Assembly: GCF_000712975.1 (NCBI RefSeq)
Contig: NZ_JHQL01000005.1
Span: forward strand, 186,001-250,000
From: Vreelandella neptunia
GTDB taxonomy: Bacteria; Pseudomonadota; Gammaproteobacteria; Pseudomonadales; Halomonadaceae
Length of the DNA stretch: 64,000 nucleotides
Direction of reading: 5' to 3'
The position numbers were made by a program, and so were the translations under genes. Positions 55,869-64,000 of the stretch are shown in pieces (the first letter of the stretch is position 1; each line of letters opens with the position of its first letter). The notes under the pieces were generated by a model, which was given only the letters and a program-made list of their open reading frames with translations, was not told the DNA's origin and ran no database searches.

Positions 55869-56345
55869 ATGGCAGAAGCAAGCAGCGGGTCTAAAAAACT
55901 GCTTTGGATAATGATTGTACTAGTACTGCTATCGTCGGCGGGTGCCGCGGCAGCAATCTATTTAGTGCTTGATCAACGTAGCGGAAGTGCTGAAAACGAT
56001 GAAACACAGCAAAGCGTTGAACATGTACCGCCTGTTTTCACACGCATTGACCCGTTTACTGTCAATCTAGCCGATGACCGTTATGGCTCCCGCTTACTTT
56101 ATACCGGCATTACGCTTCGGGTTGGCAACGAACAAAGCAAGACGATTATTGAAGAGCACATGCCCCAGGTACGTAGCCGCTTGCTTATCTTATTATCAGG
56201 CAAGCAAGCCGATGAATTAACGTCTACTGAGGGTAAAGAAGAGCTAGCTCAAGCTATTATCAGCCGCTTGAACGTTCCTCTTACCGAAAATCAGCCTCCC
56301 TTAGATTTACGGGAAGTGCTGTTTACCGAATTTATTGTGCAATAA
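55869..56345 (+). CDS. fliL: Flagellar basal body-associated protein FliL
   Basis: 158 residues: one N-terminal membrane helix (LLWIMIVLVLLSSAGAAAAIYLVL, about 11-34) and a periplasmic domain ending in VLFTEFIVQ, the FliL hallmark. It associates with the stators and supports torque under load. It is the first gene of the fliLMNOPQR run after a 194-base spacer that contains hairpins. Confidence 0.93.
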   Translation: MAEASSGSKKLLWIMIVLVLLSSAGAAAAIYLVLDQRSGSAENDETQQSVEHVPPVFTRIDPFTVNLADDRYGSRLLYTGITLRVGNEQSKTIIEEHMPQVRSRLLILLSGKQADELTSTEGKEELAQAIISRLNVPLTENQPPLDLREVLFTEFIVQ

Positions 56346-56366
56346 CCCCGGGAACTGGAGCCGTTC

Positions 56367-57422
56367 ATGTCGCAGGACGATCTACTGTCCCAGGAAGAAA
56401 TTGATGCCTTGCTAAAGGGCGTTAGTGGAGATGATGAGCCTGCCACTTCGTCATCATCTGCGCAGGATGAAAACCGCGTTCGTCCCTACGACCCAGCAAC
56501 ACAGCATAGGGTCATCCGTGAACGCTTACATGCATTAGATTTTATCAATGAACGTTTCGCTCGCTACTTCCGTAATGGCTTGTTTAATTTGATTCGTCGT
56601 AGTGCGGACATCACCGTTGAGTCGATGCGGTACCAAAGCTTTAGCGATTTTTCGCGTAACGTTCCGGTACCCACTAACTTAAACCTTGTATCAATGAAGC
56701 CGTTACGCGGATCAGCACTCGTTGTTTTTCCACCAAACTTGGTATTTATGGTGGTAGATAACCTGTTTGGTGGCGACGGTCGTTTTGTGACAAAGTCAGA
56801 TGGTCGCGAGTTTACCAACACCGAACAGCGTATTATCCAGCGTCTGCTCAACTTGGCTATTGATGCCTACCAAGAAGCCTGGAAGGTAGTTTATCCCCTG
56901 GAAGCGTTCTTTTTACGCTCCGAAGTTCAGTCTAAGTTTGCCAACATCACCAACTCGCCCAACGAGATTGTGGTGAATACCAAATTTAATATCGAAGTGG
57001 GCAACCTATCGAGCAACTTTCAGATTTGCATGCCCTACGCCATGATTGAGCCGCTTAGGGATCTACTCGCCAACCCCATTAACGACAGTAACCATGATCA
57101 TGACGGCACATGGTCACGGCGTATGGCGAGCGAGCTTCGTCAATCAGAAGTTGAGCTAGTCGCTGAGTTTGCACAAATACCCAGCCGCATTGCCCATGTA
57201 ATGGGGCTAAAAAAGGGCGATGTATTGCCCATGGATATCCCCAACACAATCACCGCTCGTGTCGACGGTGTTCCGGTGATGGAGTGCGAGTACGGGAGCC
57301 AACAGCAGCAACGCGCATTACGCGTGCTACGTATGATCGACCATGCCGCTATGAACAACCTATCGTCCAAGGACTTTATTAAAGGTTCAACGCGACAGAA
57401 AGCCAAGGAACCCAAAGCATGA
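56367..57422 (+). CDS. fliM: Flagellar motor switch protein FliM
   Basis: 351 residues. The N-terminal CheY-P-binding segment LSQEEIDALLKG is followed by the middle domain that contacts FliG (with DLLANP) and a C-terminal SpoA domain shared with FliN. It forms the C-ring and receives the CheY signal. It overlaps fliN by four bases. Confidence 0.96.
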   Translation: MSQDDLLSQEEIDALLKGVSGDDEPATSSSSAQDENRVRPYDPATQHRVIRERLHALDFINERFARYFRNGLFNLIRRSADITVESMRYQSFSDFSRNVPVPTNLNLVSMKPLRGSALVVFPPNLVFMVVDNLFGGDGRFVTKSDGREFTNTEQRIIQRLLNLAIDAYQEAWKVVYPLEAFFLRSEVQSKFANITNSPNEIVVNTKFNIEVGNLSSNFQICMPYAMIEPLRDLLANPINDSNHDHDGTWSRRMASELRQSEVELVAEFAQIPSRIAHVMGLKKGDVLPMDIPNTITARVDGVPVMECEYGSQQQQRALRVLRMIDHAAMNNLSSKDFIKGSTRQKAKEPKA

Positions 57423-57934
57423 CTGATCCAAACAACCCCGATCAAAAAGTCTCTGATGACGATTGGGCGGACGCCATGTCTGAGCAAGAAGAACCCACAA
57501 GTGCCGATGCCACAGGTGAGGAGGATCCTTGGGCAGCGGCGATGGCCGAGCAAGAAGCTGCGGAAGAGATCGATTCCTCAAGCAACGAGCCAGAGCAAGA
57601 AGCGCCTGTCGCTAAACCGGCAAGTGATGAAGTATTTCGCCCATTAACTGCTGAGAGTGGCCATTCTGAGTCTCGCGACTTGGAAATGATCATGGACATC
57701 CCGGTCAAGTTGACGGTGGAGTTAGGTCGTACAAAGCTGACCATCAAGCAACTCCTTGAACTTGCCCAGGGTTCGGTGATTGAGTTGGAAGGTCTCGCTG
57801 GCGAGCCTATGGATATTTTGATCAACGGCTATTTAATCGCCCAAGGGGAAGTCGTCGTGGTGGATGATAAATATGGCATCCGAATCACCGAGATTATCAC
57901 TCCCTCTGAGCGCATTCATAAACTCAACCGATGA
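57419..57934 (+). CDS. fliN: Flagellar motor switch protein FliN
   Basis: 171 residues. The acidic N-terminal ~85 residues (DDDWADAM, EEDPWAAAM repeats) are a variable extension, followed by the SpoA domain (MDIPVKLTVELGRTKLTIK, EPMDILINGYLIAQGEVVVV). It builds the lower C-ring and docks FliH. FliN in E. coli is 137 residues, so the acidic tail is long. Four-base overlaps with fliM and fliO imply coupled translation. Confidence 0.95.
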   Translation: MTDPNNPDQKVSDDDWADAMSEQEEPTSADATGEEDPWAAAMAEQEAAEEIDSSSNEPEQEAPVAKPASDEVFRPLTAESGHSESRDLEMIMDIPVKLTVELGRTKLTIKQLLELAQGSVIELEGLAGEPMDILINGYLIAQGEVVVVDDKYGIRITEIITPSERIHKLNR

Positions 57935-58383
57935 GCGCCGTACCCTCTTCTTCATCAAACTCTTCACTTGATGCCATAAGCGGCAGTGGTGATGCCTTAA
58001 TAGGCATGGCAGCACTCGGCAAAACAGCAGCGTCACTCGCGCTGGTCATTGCCATTATTTTGCTGTGCACAGCGGTACTGAAACGCTGGCAAACCGCGCG
58101 TCATCAACACGGAGCCCACTTAAAAATTGTGGGTAACACTGCGGTAGGCAATCGCGAACGTATTGTCGTGGTTGAAATAGAGGATACCTGGCTGGTGGTC
58201 GGCGTGAGCAGTGGGCGGATAACCAAACTGCATGAACGACCTGCGCCGACTGACCGCCCTAACTCGCCCCCCCCCGAGGCGCCTTCGCGTTTTTCTCAGC
58301 GTTTAGCCCAGGCACTTGCCGGCCACCGGGGCAAACAGGATAGCCCGCCTTCTACCGCCCCCGATTCAAACCACACATCATGA
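57931..58383 (+). CDS. fliO: Flagellar export protein FliO
   Basis: 150 residues with one membrane helix ([22 protein letters not shown], about 29-50) and a FliO-type cytoplasmic domain ([29 protein letters not shown]). It assists assembly of the FliP ring in the export gate. It overlaps fliN and fliP by four bases each. Confidence 0.9.
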   Translation: MSAVPSSSSNSSLDAISGSGDALIGMAALGKTAASLALVIAIILLCTAVLKRWQTARHQHGAHLKIVGNTAVGNRERIVVVEIEDTWLVVGVSSGRITKLHERPAPTDRPNSPPPEAPSRFSQRLAQALAGHRGKQDSPPSTAPDSNHTS

Positions 58384-59159
58384 GATACAAGATGCATGTC
58401 GCTTGGCCTGTTGGGCGGCGTTGGTGGCTAATACTTGCCGCTATCGCCTGCTGCTTATTTATTCTACCTGCTCACGCTCAACAGCTGCCTGGGCTGGTGT
58501 CTCAACCGTTGGATAATGGCGGCCAACAGTGGTCGCTGTCGTTACAAACGCTCCTGTTCTTAAGCTCTTTGGCCTTTTTGCCAGCCATGCTACTAATGAT
58601 GACCAGTTTTACGCGCATCATTATTGTACTTAGCTTGCTGCGGACCGCCATGGGCACCCAGGCAACGCCACCGAACCAAGTTTTATTGGGTATCGCGTTG
58701 TTTTTGACGTTTTTTATTATGTCGCCTGTTTTAAACCAAGTGTATGACGCCGCTTGGCTGCCGCTCACGAATGAAACAATCAATTTTGAAGAGTTCTTAC
58801 TGCGGGCTCAGCAACCGTTTCGAGAATTCATGCTCGCCCAAACCCGCGAGCCTGACTTAGCGCTATTTGTTCGCCTTGCCGATGTTGGCCCGATGCAAGG
58901 CCCCGAAGAGTTACCTATGCGGGTCTTACTACCCGCCTTCGTTACCAGTGAGCTTAAGACTGCGTTTCAGATTGGTTTTACGATTTTTATTCCTTTTCTG
59001 ATTATTGATTTAGTCGTGGCGAGTACGCTAATGGCACTCGGTATGATGATGGTGCCACCAATCACAATTTCACTACCTTTTAAGCTCATGCTGTTTGTGT
59101 TGGTAGATGGCTGGCAGTTAATTATAGGCTCACTTGCAGAAAGCTTTTACATGATTTGA
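58380..59159 (+). CDS. fliP: Flagellar export gate protein FliP
   Basis: 259 residues with a cleavable signal peptide (ending LPAHA, near residue 34) and four membrane helices. Conserved segments are [37 protein letters not shown] (about 81-117) and [19 protein letters not shown]-like [19 protein letters not shown]. It forms the pore with FliQ and FliR. It starts at an ATG that overlaps the fliO stop. Confidence 0.96.
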   Translation: MRYKMHVAWPVGRRWWLILAAIACCLFILPAHAQQLPGLVSQPLDNGGQQWSLSLQTLLFLSSLAFLPAMLLMMTSFTRIIIVLSLLRTAMGTQATPPNQVLLGIALFLTFFIMSPVLNQVYDAAWLPLTNETINFEEFLLRAQQPFREFMLAQTREPDLALFVRLADVGPMQGPEELPMRVLLPAFVTSELKTAFQIGFTIFIPFLIIDLVVASTLMALGMMMVPPITISLPFKLMLFVLVDGWQLIIGSLAESFYMI

Positions 59160-59187
59160 GCGTCGCGTTCAGCGGCCAGGAGTATCT

Positions 59188-59457
59188 ATGACCCCGGAAA
59201 TGGTGATGAGCATTGCTTACCAAGGTATGCGGGTAACGCTTTTGCTTGCAGGCCCCATGCTGCTGGCCGCCCTTTTCACTGGCCTAATCATTAGCTTGTT
59301 CCAGGCGGCCACCCAAATAAATGAAATGACGCTAACCTTTATTCCTAAAATATTAGCCGTCTTTGCCGTTCTGGTACTTGCTGGGCCCTGGCTAATTGGT
59401 TTGATCACCGACTTCACGCATCGCCTCTTCACTAATATCCCCAGCATGGTGATGTAA
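59188..59457 (+). CDS. fliQ: Flagellar export gate protein FliQ
   Basis: 89 residues with two membrane hairpin segments and the family sequence LFTGLIISLFQAATQINEMTLTFIPK. It surrounds the FliP/FliR core of the export gate. It is 28 bases after fliP and four bases before fliR. Confidence 0.96.
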   Translation: MTPEMVMSIAYQGMRVTLLLAGPMLLAALFTGLIISLFQAATQINEMTLTFIPKILAVFAVLVLAGPWLIGLITDFTHRLFTNIPSMVM

Positions 59458-59461
59458 CGCC

Positions 59462-60253
59462 ATGGTGGAGGTGACATTCGCCCAGTTACAGGCGTGGTTA
59501 GTGGCGTTTCTTTGGCCGTTTACTCGCATTACTGCCTTTATGGCAGCCTCGCCCTTATGGGGCCACTCCAGCGTTCCGAATCAGGCTAAGGTGGCACTAG
59601 CGGCTATTATTGCCATTGTAATTGCCCCGATATTGCCTGCCATGCCTGACGTTCCCATCATGTCGTGGGCGAGCCTGGGCATCATGATTGAGCAGCTGTT
59701 GATAGGCGTTGCTATTGGCTTAGTCATGCATATTATTTTCGCCGTGGTTCAAGCTGCCGGCGAGTTTATCGGCTTACAGATGGGGTTGGCGTTTGCCAGT
59801 TTTTTCGATATGTCGAGCGGCACCAACATTATGGTGCTATCACGTATTCTTTATATGATTACGCTGTTGATGTTTCTTGCCTTGAATGGCCACCTGATGG
59901 TGTTAGAAACATTAATAATGAGCTTTGAAACACTGCCTATCGGCATTGGTGCCTTAAACCCGAATGCGTTTGAGCTGCTGGCACGCTATGCGGGAACTAT
60001 TTTTGCCTCCGGCATGTTACTCGCGCTACCGCTGGTCGGCTCACTGTTAATCATTAACTTAGCGCTCGGCATCCTCAACCGTTCAGCACCACAATTGACG
60101 GTATTCAATATCGGCTTCCCTGCCTCATTAACCGTGGGACTAATTCTGTTGATGGTGCTAATGACCGATATTGGCCGTTTTTTACAGCACCTTTTTAGCC
60201 AAGGGCTCGCCTTTATGCAGAGCTTGATCGAAACGATGGCTCCCTTGGGCTAA
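59462..60253 (+). CDS. fliR: Flagellar export gate protein FliR
   Basis: 263 residues with about six membrane segments and the FliR signatures LWPFTRITAFMAASPLWG and GEFIGLQMGLAFASFFD. It completes the FliPQR pore. It is the last gene of the operon and converges on flgL with only 11 bases between stops, with no visible terminator in that gap. Confidence 0.95.
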   Translation: MVEVTFAQLQAWLVAFLWPFTRITAFMAASPLWGHSSVPNQAKVALAAIIAIVIAPILPAMPDVPIMSWASLGIMIEQLLIGVAIGLVMHIIFAVVQAAGEFIGLQMGLAFASFFDMSSGTNIMVLSRILYMITLLMFLALNGHLMVLETLIMSFETLPIGIGALNPNAFELLARYAGTIFASGMLLALPLVGSLLIINLALGILNRSAPQLTVFNIGFPASLTVGLILLMVLMTDIGRFLQHLFSQGLAFMQSLIETMAPLG

Positions 60254-60264
60254 GTCATAAACCA

Positions 60265-61518
60265 CTACATATAATCGAATAGCGACATGCCGCGAATATC
60301 GACGAACGCTTTCTGAGCGGCCTGTAGTCCTACTTGCCGCAGGCTATATTCAGAAATCGCGTCGGCATAATCCAAATCGACTAAGTCAGACAGCGTTTGC
60401 TCATAGTTAAGCATTCGGTTGCCGCCTACCGCATCAACCACATCTAGTTCATTCAGCCGGGCACCCGCCGATGCACGAACGGTCAGTACGTTATCAAGGG
60501 CGTTATCAAGGTCGCGCATTGACGTGTTTAGTGTATTACGCAACGCGGCTTTATCCGTCGCACTTTGAGCTGGCGTTTCTAGTACGCTAATAGCCGCTTC
60601 CATGGTGCGAAACAGGTCAGCACCGCGCTGTTCACTGCCCGCTTGGGCGATCAGAATTTCATCATCAGGCTCAGCGCTGCCGGTTAGCGTGACATTAATA
60701 CCACCAAAGCTAAGCTGCTGACCGTCGCCGACATATTCGCCACTGGCCACTGCGCTCGCCGCATCCTCTTGCCACGCACCTCCACTAAAGCGCTGTACGT
60801 GATAGCTGATGCCGCTGTCCAGCGACGTATCTTCTTTGAACACGACACGGTAGCTATCGCCATAGCCGGAAGCGTTAACGTCCGTCAGCTGGGGGCCGCT
60901 GAAAGTAACGCTTCCTTGATTCTCTGCATTGGCTTCAGCGATATAGCCGGCGCCACTGGGTACGCCCTGAAAAACGGTGACACCATTTTCAGCAACTGGC
61001 ATCAAGCGGGAGGCATCAACACGCTGCTGGCGCACACTACTGTCACCGTTATACTCCACGCCGCCTTCCGCGGATTTTACAAATGGCGGCGCATTATCTT
61101 TGTAACCACCGAACAGGTAGCGACCATTACCATCGGTGGCATTCGCCTGCCCCAACATGGTTTCGTAGATACCTTTTAGCTCACTGGCAATGGACTCACG
61201 GTCCACATCACTAAGCGTATCGCTCGAGGCTTGGATTAATAGTGTTTTTGCACTAGTAACCGCATCACTGACGCTGTTCAGAATGCTCTCTGTCTGCGAT
61301 AGCGAATTGCGTGCCGTCACCCGAGCATCGGCAAACTGTTGGGTCATCGCTTTGGATTGATCAACGCCCACGGCACGCGACGCAGCTTGGGGGTCATCAG
61401 AAGGATTAACCACGCGACGACCGCTGGCAATCTGTTGACTAACTTTTAAGAAATCACTTTGCTGACGGTTAATAGAAGCCGTGCTCTGCTCAAACATGGT
61501 GACCGTGCTGATACGCAT
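60265..61518 (-). CDS. flgL: Hook-filament junction protein FlgL
   Basis: 417 residues (317 in E. coli, so it carries an enlarged variable middle domain). The flagellin-like N-terminus is MRISTVTMFEQSTASINRQQ with QIASGRRVVNPSDDPQAASRA, and the C-terminus has LRQVGLQAAQKAFVDIRG. It joins FlgK to the filament. It is 15 bases downstream of flgK and shares its sigma-28 promoter. Confidence 0.94.
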   Translation of the reverse strand: MRISTVTMFEQSTASINRQQSDFLKVSQQIASGRRVVNPSDDPQAASRAVGVDQSKAMTQQFADARVTARNSLSQTESILNSVSDAVTSAKTLLIQASSDTLSDVDRESIASELKGIYETMLGQANATDGNGRYLFGGYKDNAPPFVKSAEGGVEYNGDSSVRQQRVDASRLMPVAENGVTVFQGVPSGAGYIAEANAENQGSVTFSGPQLTDVNASGYGDSYRVVFKEDTSLDSGISYHVQRFSGGAWQEDAASAVASGEYVGDGQQLSFGGINVTLTGSAEPDDEILIAQAGSEQRGADLFRTMEAAISVLETPAQSATDKAALRNTLNTSMRDLDNALDNVLTVRASAGARLNELDVVDAVGGNRMLNYEQTLSDLVDLDYADAISEYSLRQVGLQAAQKAFVDIRGMSLFDYM

Positions 61519-61533
61519 CGCCTAAGCTCCTTA

Positions 61534-63192
61534 TTAATTCCGCAGGTTCAAAATGGTGTCCATCATCGCGCCTGCGGTATCAATCACACGCGCATTCGCT
61601 TGGTAATACTGTTGGTAGCGAATCAGGTTAGCTGCTTCTTCATCAAGGTTAACGCCCGACTCAGATTGCTGAACGGCTTTCAATTGATCGGTTAACCCTT
61701 GGCGTGCATCTAAGTTCACCTGCGTAATATTAGTACGGTTACCCACATCGCTGACAATCACGCCATACGCGCCACTCACCGATGCGCTACCTCCCACAAT
61801 GGGTTTTTGCTGTAGGTCCTGTAACGCCAAGGCATTGCGGTTATCACCAGCGCCCGCCGTTACCCAATCCTCAGGATTGTCTTCAGGGTTTGATGGCTTA
61901 CCCGCTGCGATACGGTCTAGGTCATTGACCGCCACATTCATATCGCTAGCACCACGGCGTACTGGTTGCACTTCAAACCGGTCGCCATTGGCAGGTGTGT
62001 TGCTAAACGTGAGAGCGACTCCACCAAACGTCAGCGCGCCGGTTCCCGCATTCCAGTCAACATCGTCTACCGTCTCGCCGTTATCGTTGCGCGTTACCGT
62101 TGGCGTATTGCCTTCAAAACGAACGGTATAATCTGTTGCGCGAAGCTGATCTAGCGTGTCGATATCAAACTCAGCAGACTCAACGATGGCAACACCGCTG
62201 TTATCATCATGGCTGATCGTCTGAGGTGATCGTACAGTGAAGAAGTCTCCCCCTTGCTCACCATTCAGGTCGACCCCCTGCTTGTGCTGCTCATTAAACG
62301 CCACAGAAAGTGACACTGCCAGTTGGCCAATTTGATTCTGCGTTTTATCCAGAGTTTCTGAGCGAAACGTCATTAAACCACCCAACGCACCGCCTTTAAT
62401 CGTTGACTCTTCCAGCTGAGTCACTTTTCCTTGGCCATCGCGATAGCCCACCACCGTTCGCTGTGGATCAGCCTCAGAAGGTATGGCTTCCAGCCTAAAC
62501 GCATTGGTACCTGTTACCAGCGGCTGACCGTTTGGTAGGCTGAGATTGTAGCTTTTTCCATCTTGGATATTTAAACGTATATCCATGCGCTCATTAAGTT
62601 CAGAAATAAAATGATCGCGCTGGTTTAAAAGGCTATTTGGGGCTTCTCCACTGCGAGCACGAGCCAGAGCAATCTCACGATTTAGTCCAGCAATTTGCTC
62701 TACGGTGTTATTGACCTGGGTAATTTCGTCCCTAATCTGACTATTAACGTTGCTCTGCATGTCTTGCAGGTAACCATCAAAGGAACGGAACTGAGCGCTA
62801 AGTGTATTGGCATTACCTACGACCCCTTGGCGGGCCGCTGGGTCCGATGGTGCGCCGGCTAAATCTTCTAGCGATGAGAAAAACGACTGCATCAATGGCG
62901 ACAAACCCGCTTCACGATCCGCGAGCAAGTTATCAATTTGGGTCACTTGGTTATTGTAAGTGTTCAACGCACTTGATTGCGTTTTGGCGTTGTTAAGCTG
63001 GTTCGAGACATAGGTATTGAATTGGCGTTCGATACTGTCAACTTTAACGCCGCCCCCAACCGGCCCTTGGCCAAGCTGAGCCAGCTCACGGTTATACCCA
63101 GGCGTATAAACGTTACTGATATTGTTGCTGGTAGTACTGAGGGCATTCTGCGCCGCATTGAGGCCGCTTAAGCCGATTGAAAACATGCTCAT
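61534..63192 (-). CDS. flgK: Hook-filament junction protein FlgK
   Basis: 552 residues from ATG 63192, preceded by AAGGA at seven bases (a TTG two codons upstream is less likely). The N-terminus has MFSIGLSGLNAAQNALSTTSNNISNVYTPGYNRE (residues 3-36), the C-terminus VNLDEEAANLIRYQQYYQANARVI, both classical FlgK/axial protein signatures. It sits on the hook before FlgL. It is transcribed from its own sigma-28-like promoter downstream of flgJ. Confidence 0.95.
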   Translation of the reverse strand: MSMFSIGLSGLNAAQNALSTTSNNISNVYTPGYNRELAQLGQGPVGGGVKVDSIERQFNTYVSNQLNNAKTQSSALNTYNNQVTQIDNLLADREAGLSPLMQSFFSSLEDLAGAPSDPAARQGVVGNANTLSAQFRSFDGYLQDMQSNVNSQIRDEITQVNNTVEQIAGLNREIALARARSGEAPNSLLNQRDHFISELNERMDIRLNIQDGKSYNLSLPNGQPLVTGTNAFRLEAIPSEADPQRTVVGYRDGQGKVTQLEESTIKGGALGGLMTFRSETLDKTQNQIGQLAVSLSVAFNEQHKQGVDLNGEQGGDFFTVRSPQTISHDDNSGVAIVESAEFDIDTLDQLRATDYTVRFEGNTPTVTRNDNGETVDDVDWNAGTGALTFGGVALTFSNTPANGDRFEVQPVRRGASDMNVAVNDLDRIAAGKPSNPEDNPEDWVTAGAGDNRNALALQDLQQKPIVGGSASVSGAYGVIVSDVGNRTNITQVNLDARQGLTDQLKAVQQSESGVNLDEEAANLIRYQQYYQANARVIDTAGAMMDTILNLRN

Positions 63193-63219
63193 GGTCAATT
63201 CCTTAGGCCGATAACAAGT

Positions 63220-63246
63220 CTATCGGCAGTGCGCAGAAAAACTTGA
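63220..63246 (-). promoter_or_regulatory. Sigma-28 promoter of flgKL
   Basis: On the minus strand TCAA-N15-GCCGATAG: three of four -35 bases, canonical spacer, seven of eight -10 bases, 28 bases upstream of the flgK ATG. The -10 is half of a perfect inverted repeat GCCGATA-N7-TATCGGC (63207-63227). Confidence 0.75.
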
Positions 63247-63254
63247 ATCGTGCG

Positions 63255-64000
63255 TTAGCGGGAATCTGCAAGAAAATCGCGTCCTGGTGCAATCGGCCCC
63301 ATGGTATTCATAACGGCGACCAGTTTGTCAGCGTATTGGGGGTCCGTCGCATAACCGCCTCGTTGTAACTCGTGAGCGGCTTGATGCGCATCAGCGGCCT
63401 GGACTACGCCCGCGTAACGAGGGTTATTGCCAATCAAATTGGCATAGTCGGTAAACGCATGTTCAAACGAATCATACACGCGGAAAGAGTCCACAATTTG
63501 AGTTCGACGGCCGTTAATGTATTCATGAGTCACGATATCGGTCGTCTTGCCTTGCCAGTGGCTGCCCGCTTTAATACCAAACAAATTGTGGCTATTACCA
63601 CCGTGTTGGGTGGCAATTTCATGGCGTCCCCAGCCTGTTTCCAGTGCTGCTTGTGCCAAAATAAGCTCAGCCGGAACGCCGGTGGCATGACTTGCCGCCT
63701 GAGCTGGAGCCGCTAATGTCGTTAAGAAGCGCTGAACGTGATCAGGCGCATGGCTGAAACTAGCAGGTGTCGCGGCGGACGTAGGCGTAGCAGAGGAGAG
63801 CGCTGTAGAGGACGTGCTGGTATTGCTCACCTCAGCGGCTGACCGTTGGCTTATCGCGTCTAGCTCAGCTAAGAAGCGTCCATTACCCGGCTCGGGGGCA
63901 TAACCATGATTAGTCGGCTGCAGCGGATCATCCAGCACTTTAGGAGTACCACGGGGTATCCCAGCAATTAACGCCTGTAGTTCTTGATCGCCACCCTCTA
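63255..64000 (-). CDS. flgJ: Flagellar rod-assembly protein/muramidase FlgJ, C-terminal part
   Basis: The gene runs off the window end: the frame is open from the stop at 63255 to base 64000. The visible part holds a linker and the glucosaminidase/muramidase domain with LAQAALETGWGRHEI (catalytic Glu), NLFGIKAG and YINGRRTQIVDSFRVYDSFEHAFTDYANLI. FlgJ cuts peptidoglycan to let the rod pass and caps the rod with its N-terminal domain, which is outside the window. A GTG at 63938 is only an internal codon. Confidence 0.9.
   Translation of the reverse strand, partial: EGGDQELQALIAGIPRGTPKVLDDPLQPTNHGYAPEPGNGRFLAELDAISQRSAAEVSNTSTSSTALSSATPTSAATPASFSHAPDHVQRFLTTLAAPAQAASHATGVPAELILAQAALETGWGRHEIATQHGGNSHNLFGIKAGSHWQGKTTDIVTHEYINGRRTQIVDSFRVYDSFEHAFTDYANLIGNNPRYAGVVQAADAHQAAHELQRGGYATDPQYADKLVAVMNTMGPIAPGRDFLADSR

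Overview
The window reads as chromosome of a Halomonas-like gammaproteobacterium (Halomonas/Vreelandella type). This is inferred from moderate GC, ssb-MFS-uvrA and nrdJ/nrdJb neighbourhoods of pseudomonad type, and a flagellar region that mixes enteric and pseudomonad traits. No rRNA, tRNA, insertion sequence, prophage or CRISPR array was recognised.

Positions 1-16.4 kb are housekeeping: the end of a cyclopropane-fatty-acid synthase with a DUF2878 partner, a PAS-GGDEF-EAL c-di-GMP enzyme, fabA-fabB, a PlsC-type acyltransferase with a degenerate RmlD-like protein, ssb, a YajR-like MFS transporter, uvrA, a Crp/Fnr-family regulator, and class II ribonucleotide reductase (nrdJ plus its small NrdJb partner).

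Positions 16.4-41.8 kb, nearly all on the minus strand, are a chemotaxis and flagellar block. In transcription order it is flhDC, motAB, cheA, cheW, two MCPs, cheR, cheB, MCP, cheY, cheZ, flhB, flhA, flhF, a small FlhG-like gene, flhE, fliA, motC, motD and a phytochrome-like diguanylate cyclase. The backbone order (flhDC-motAB-cheAW-mcp-cheRBYZ-flhBA-flhE) is the enteric one. The inserted flhF, FlhG-like gene, fliA and motCD are genes of the pseudomonad polar cluster.

Positions 41.9-64 kb carry a FlhB C-terminal homologue with a FliK-like partner, fliT, fliS, a PilZ/HD-GYP fusion, flaG and fliE, then the plus-strand structural and export run fliFGHIJK and fliLMNOPQR, and finally flgL, flgK and the 3' part of flgJ on the minus strand. 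Flagellin, fliD, flgM and most flg genes lie outside the window. Sigma-28-like promoters are visible before fliS, flgKL, flaG and the PAS-GGDEF-EAL gene, suggesting that late flagellar genes and one c-di-GMP enzyme are co-regulated.

The most striking observations are: (1) the gene after flhF keeps the N-terminal DQAxxLR motif by which FlhG activates FlhF, but has no Walker A and instead carries a hexanucleotide-encoded Thr-Pro linker; (2) fliK holds three near-identical 321-bp in-frame repeats and is split by a 7-nt imperfect tandem duplication in the last one; (3) FlhF has an extra C-terminal region of about 360 residues; (4) two c-di-GMP-type proteins (phytochrome-like GGDEF and PilZ/HD-GYP) lack key ligand or metal residues.
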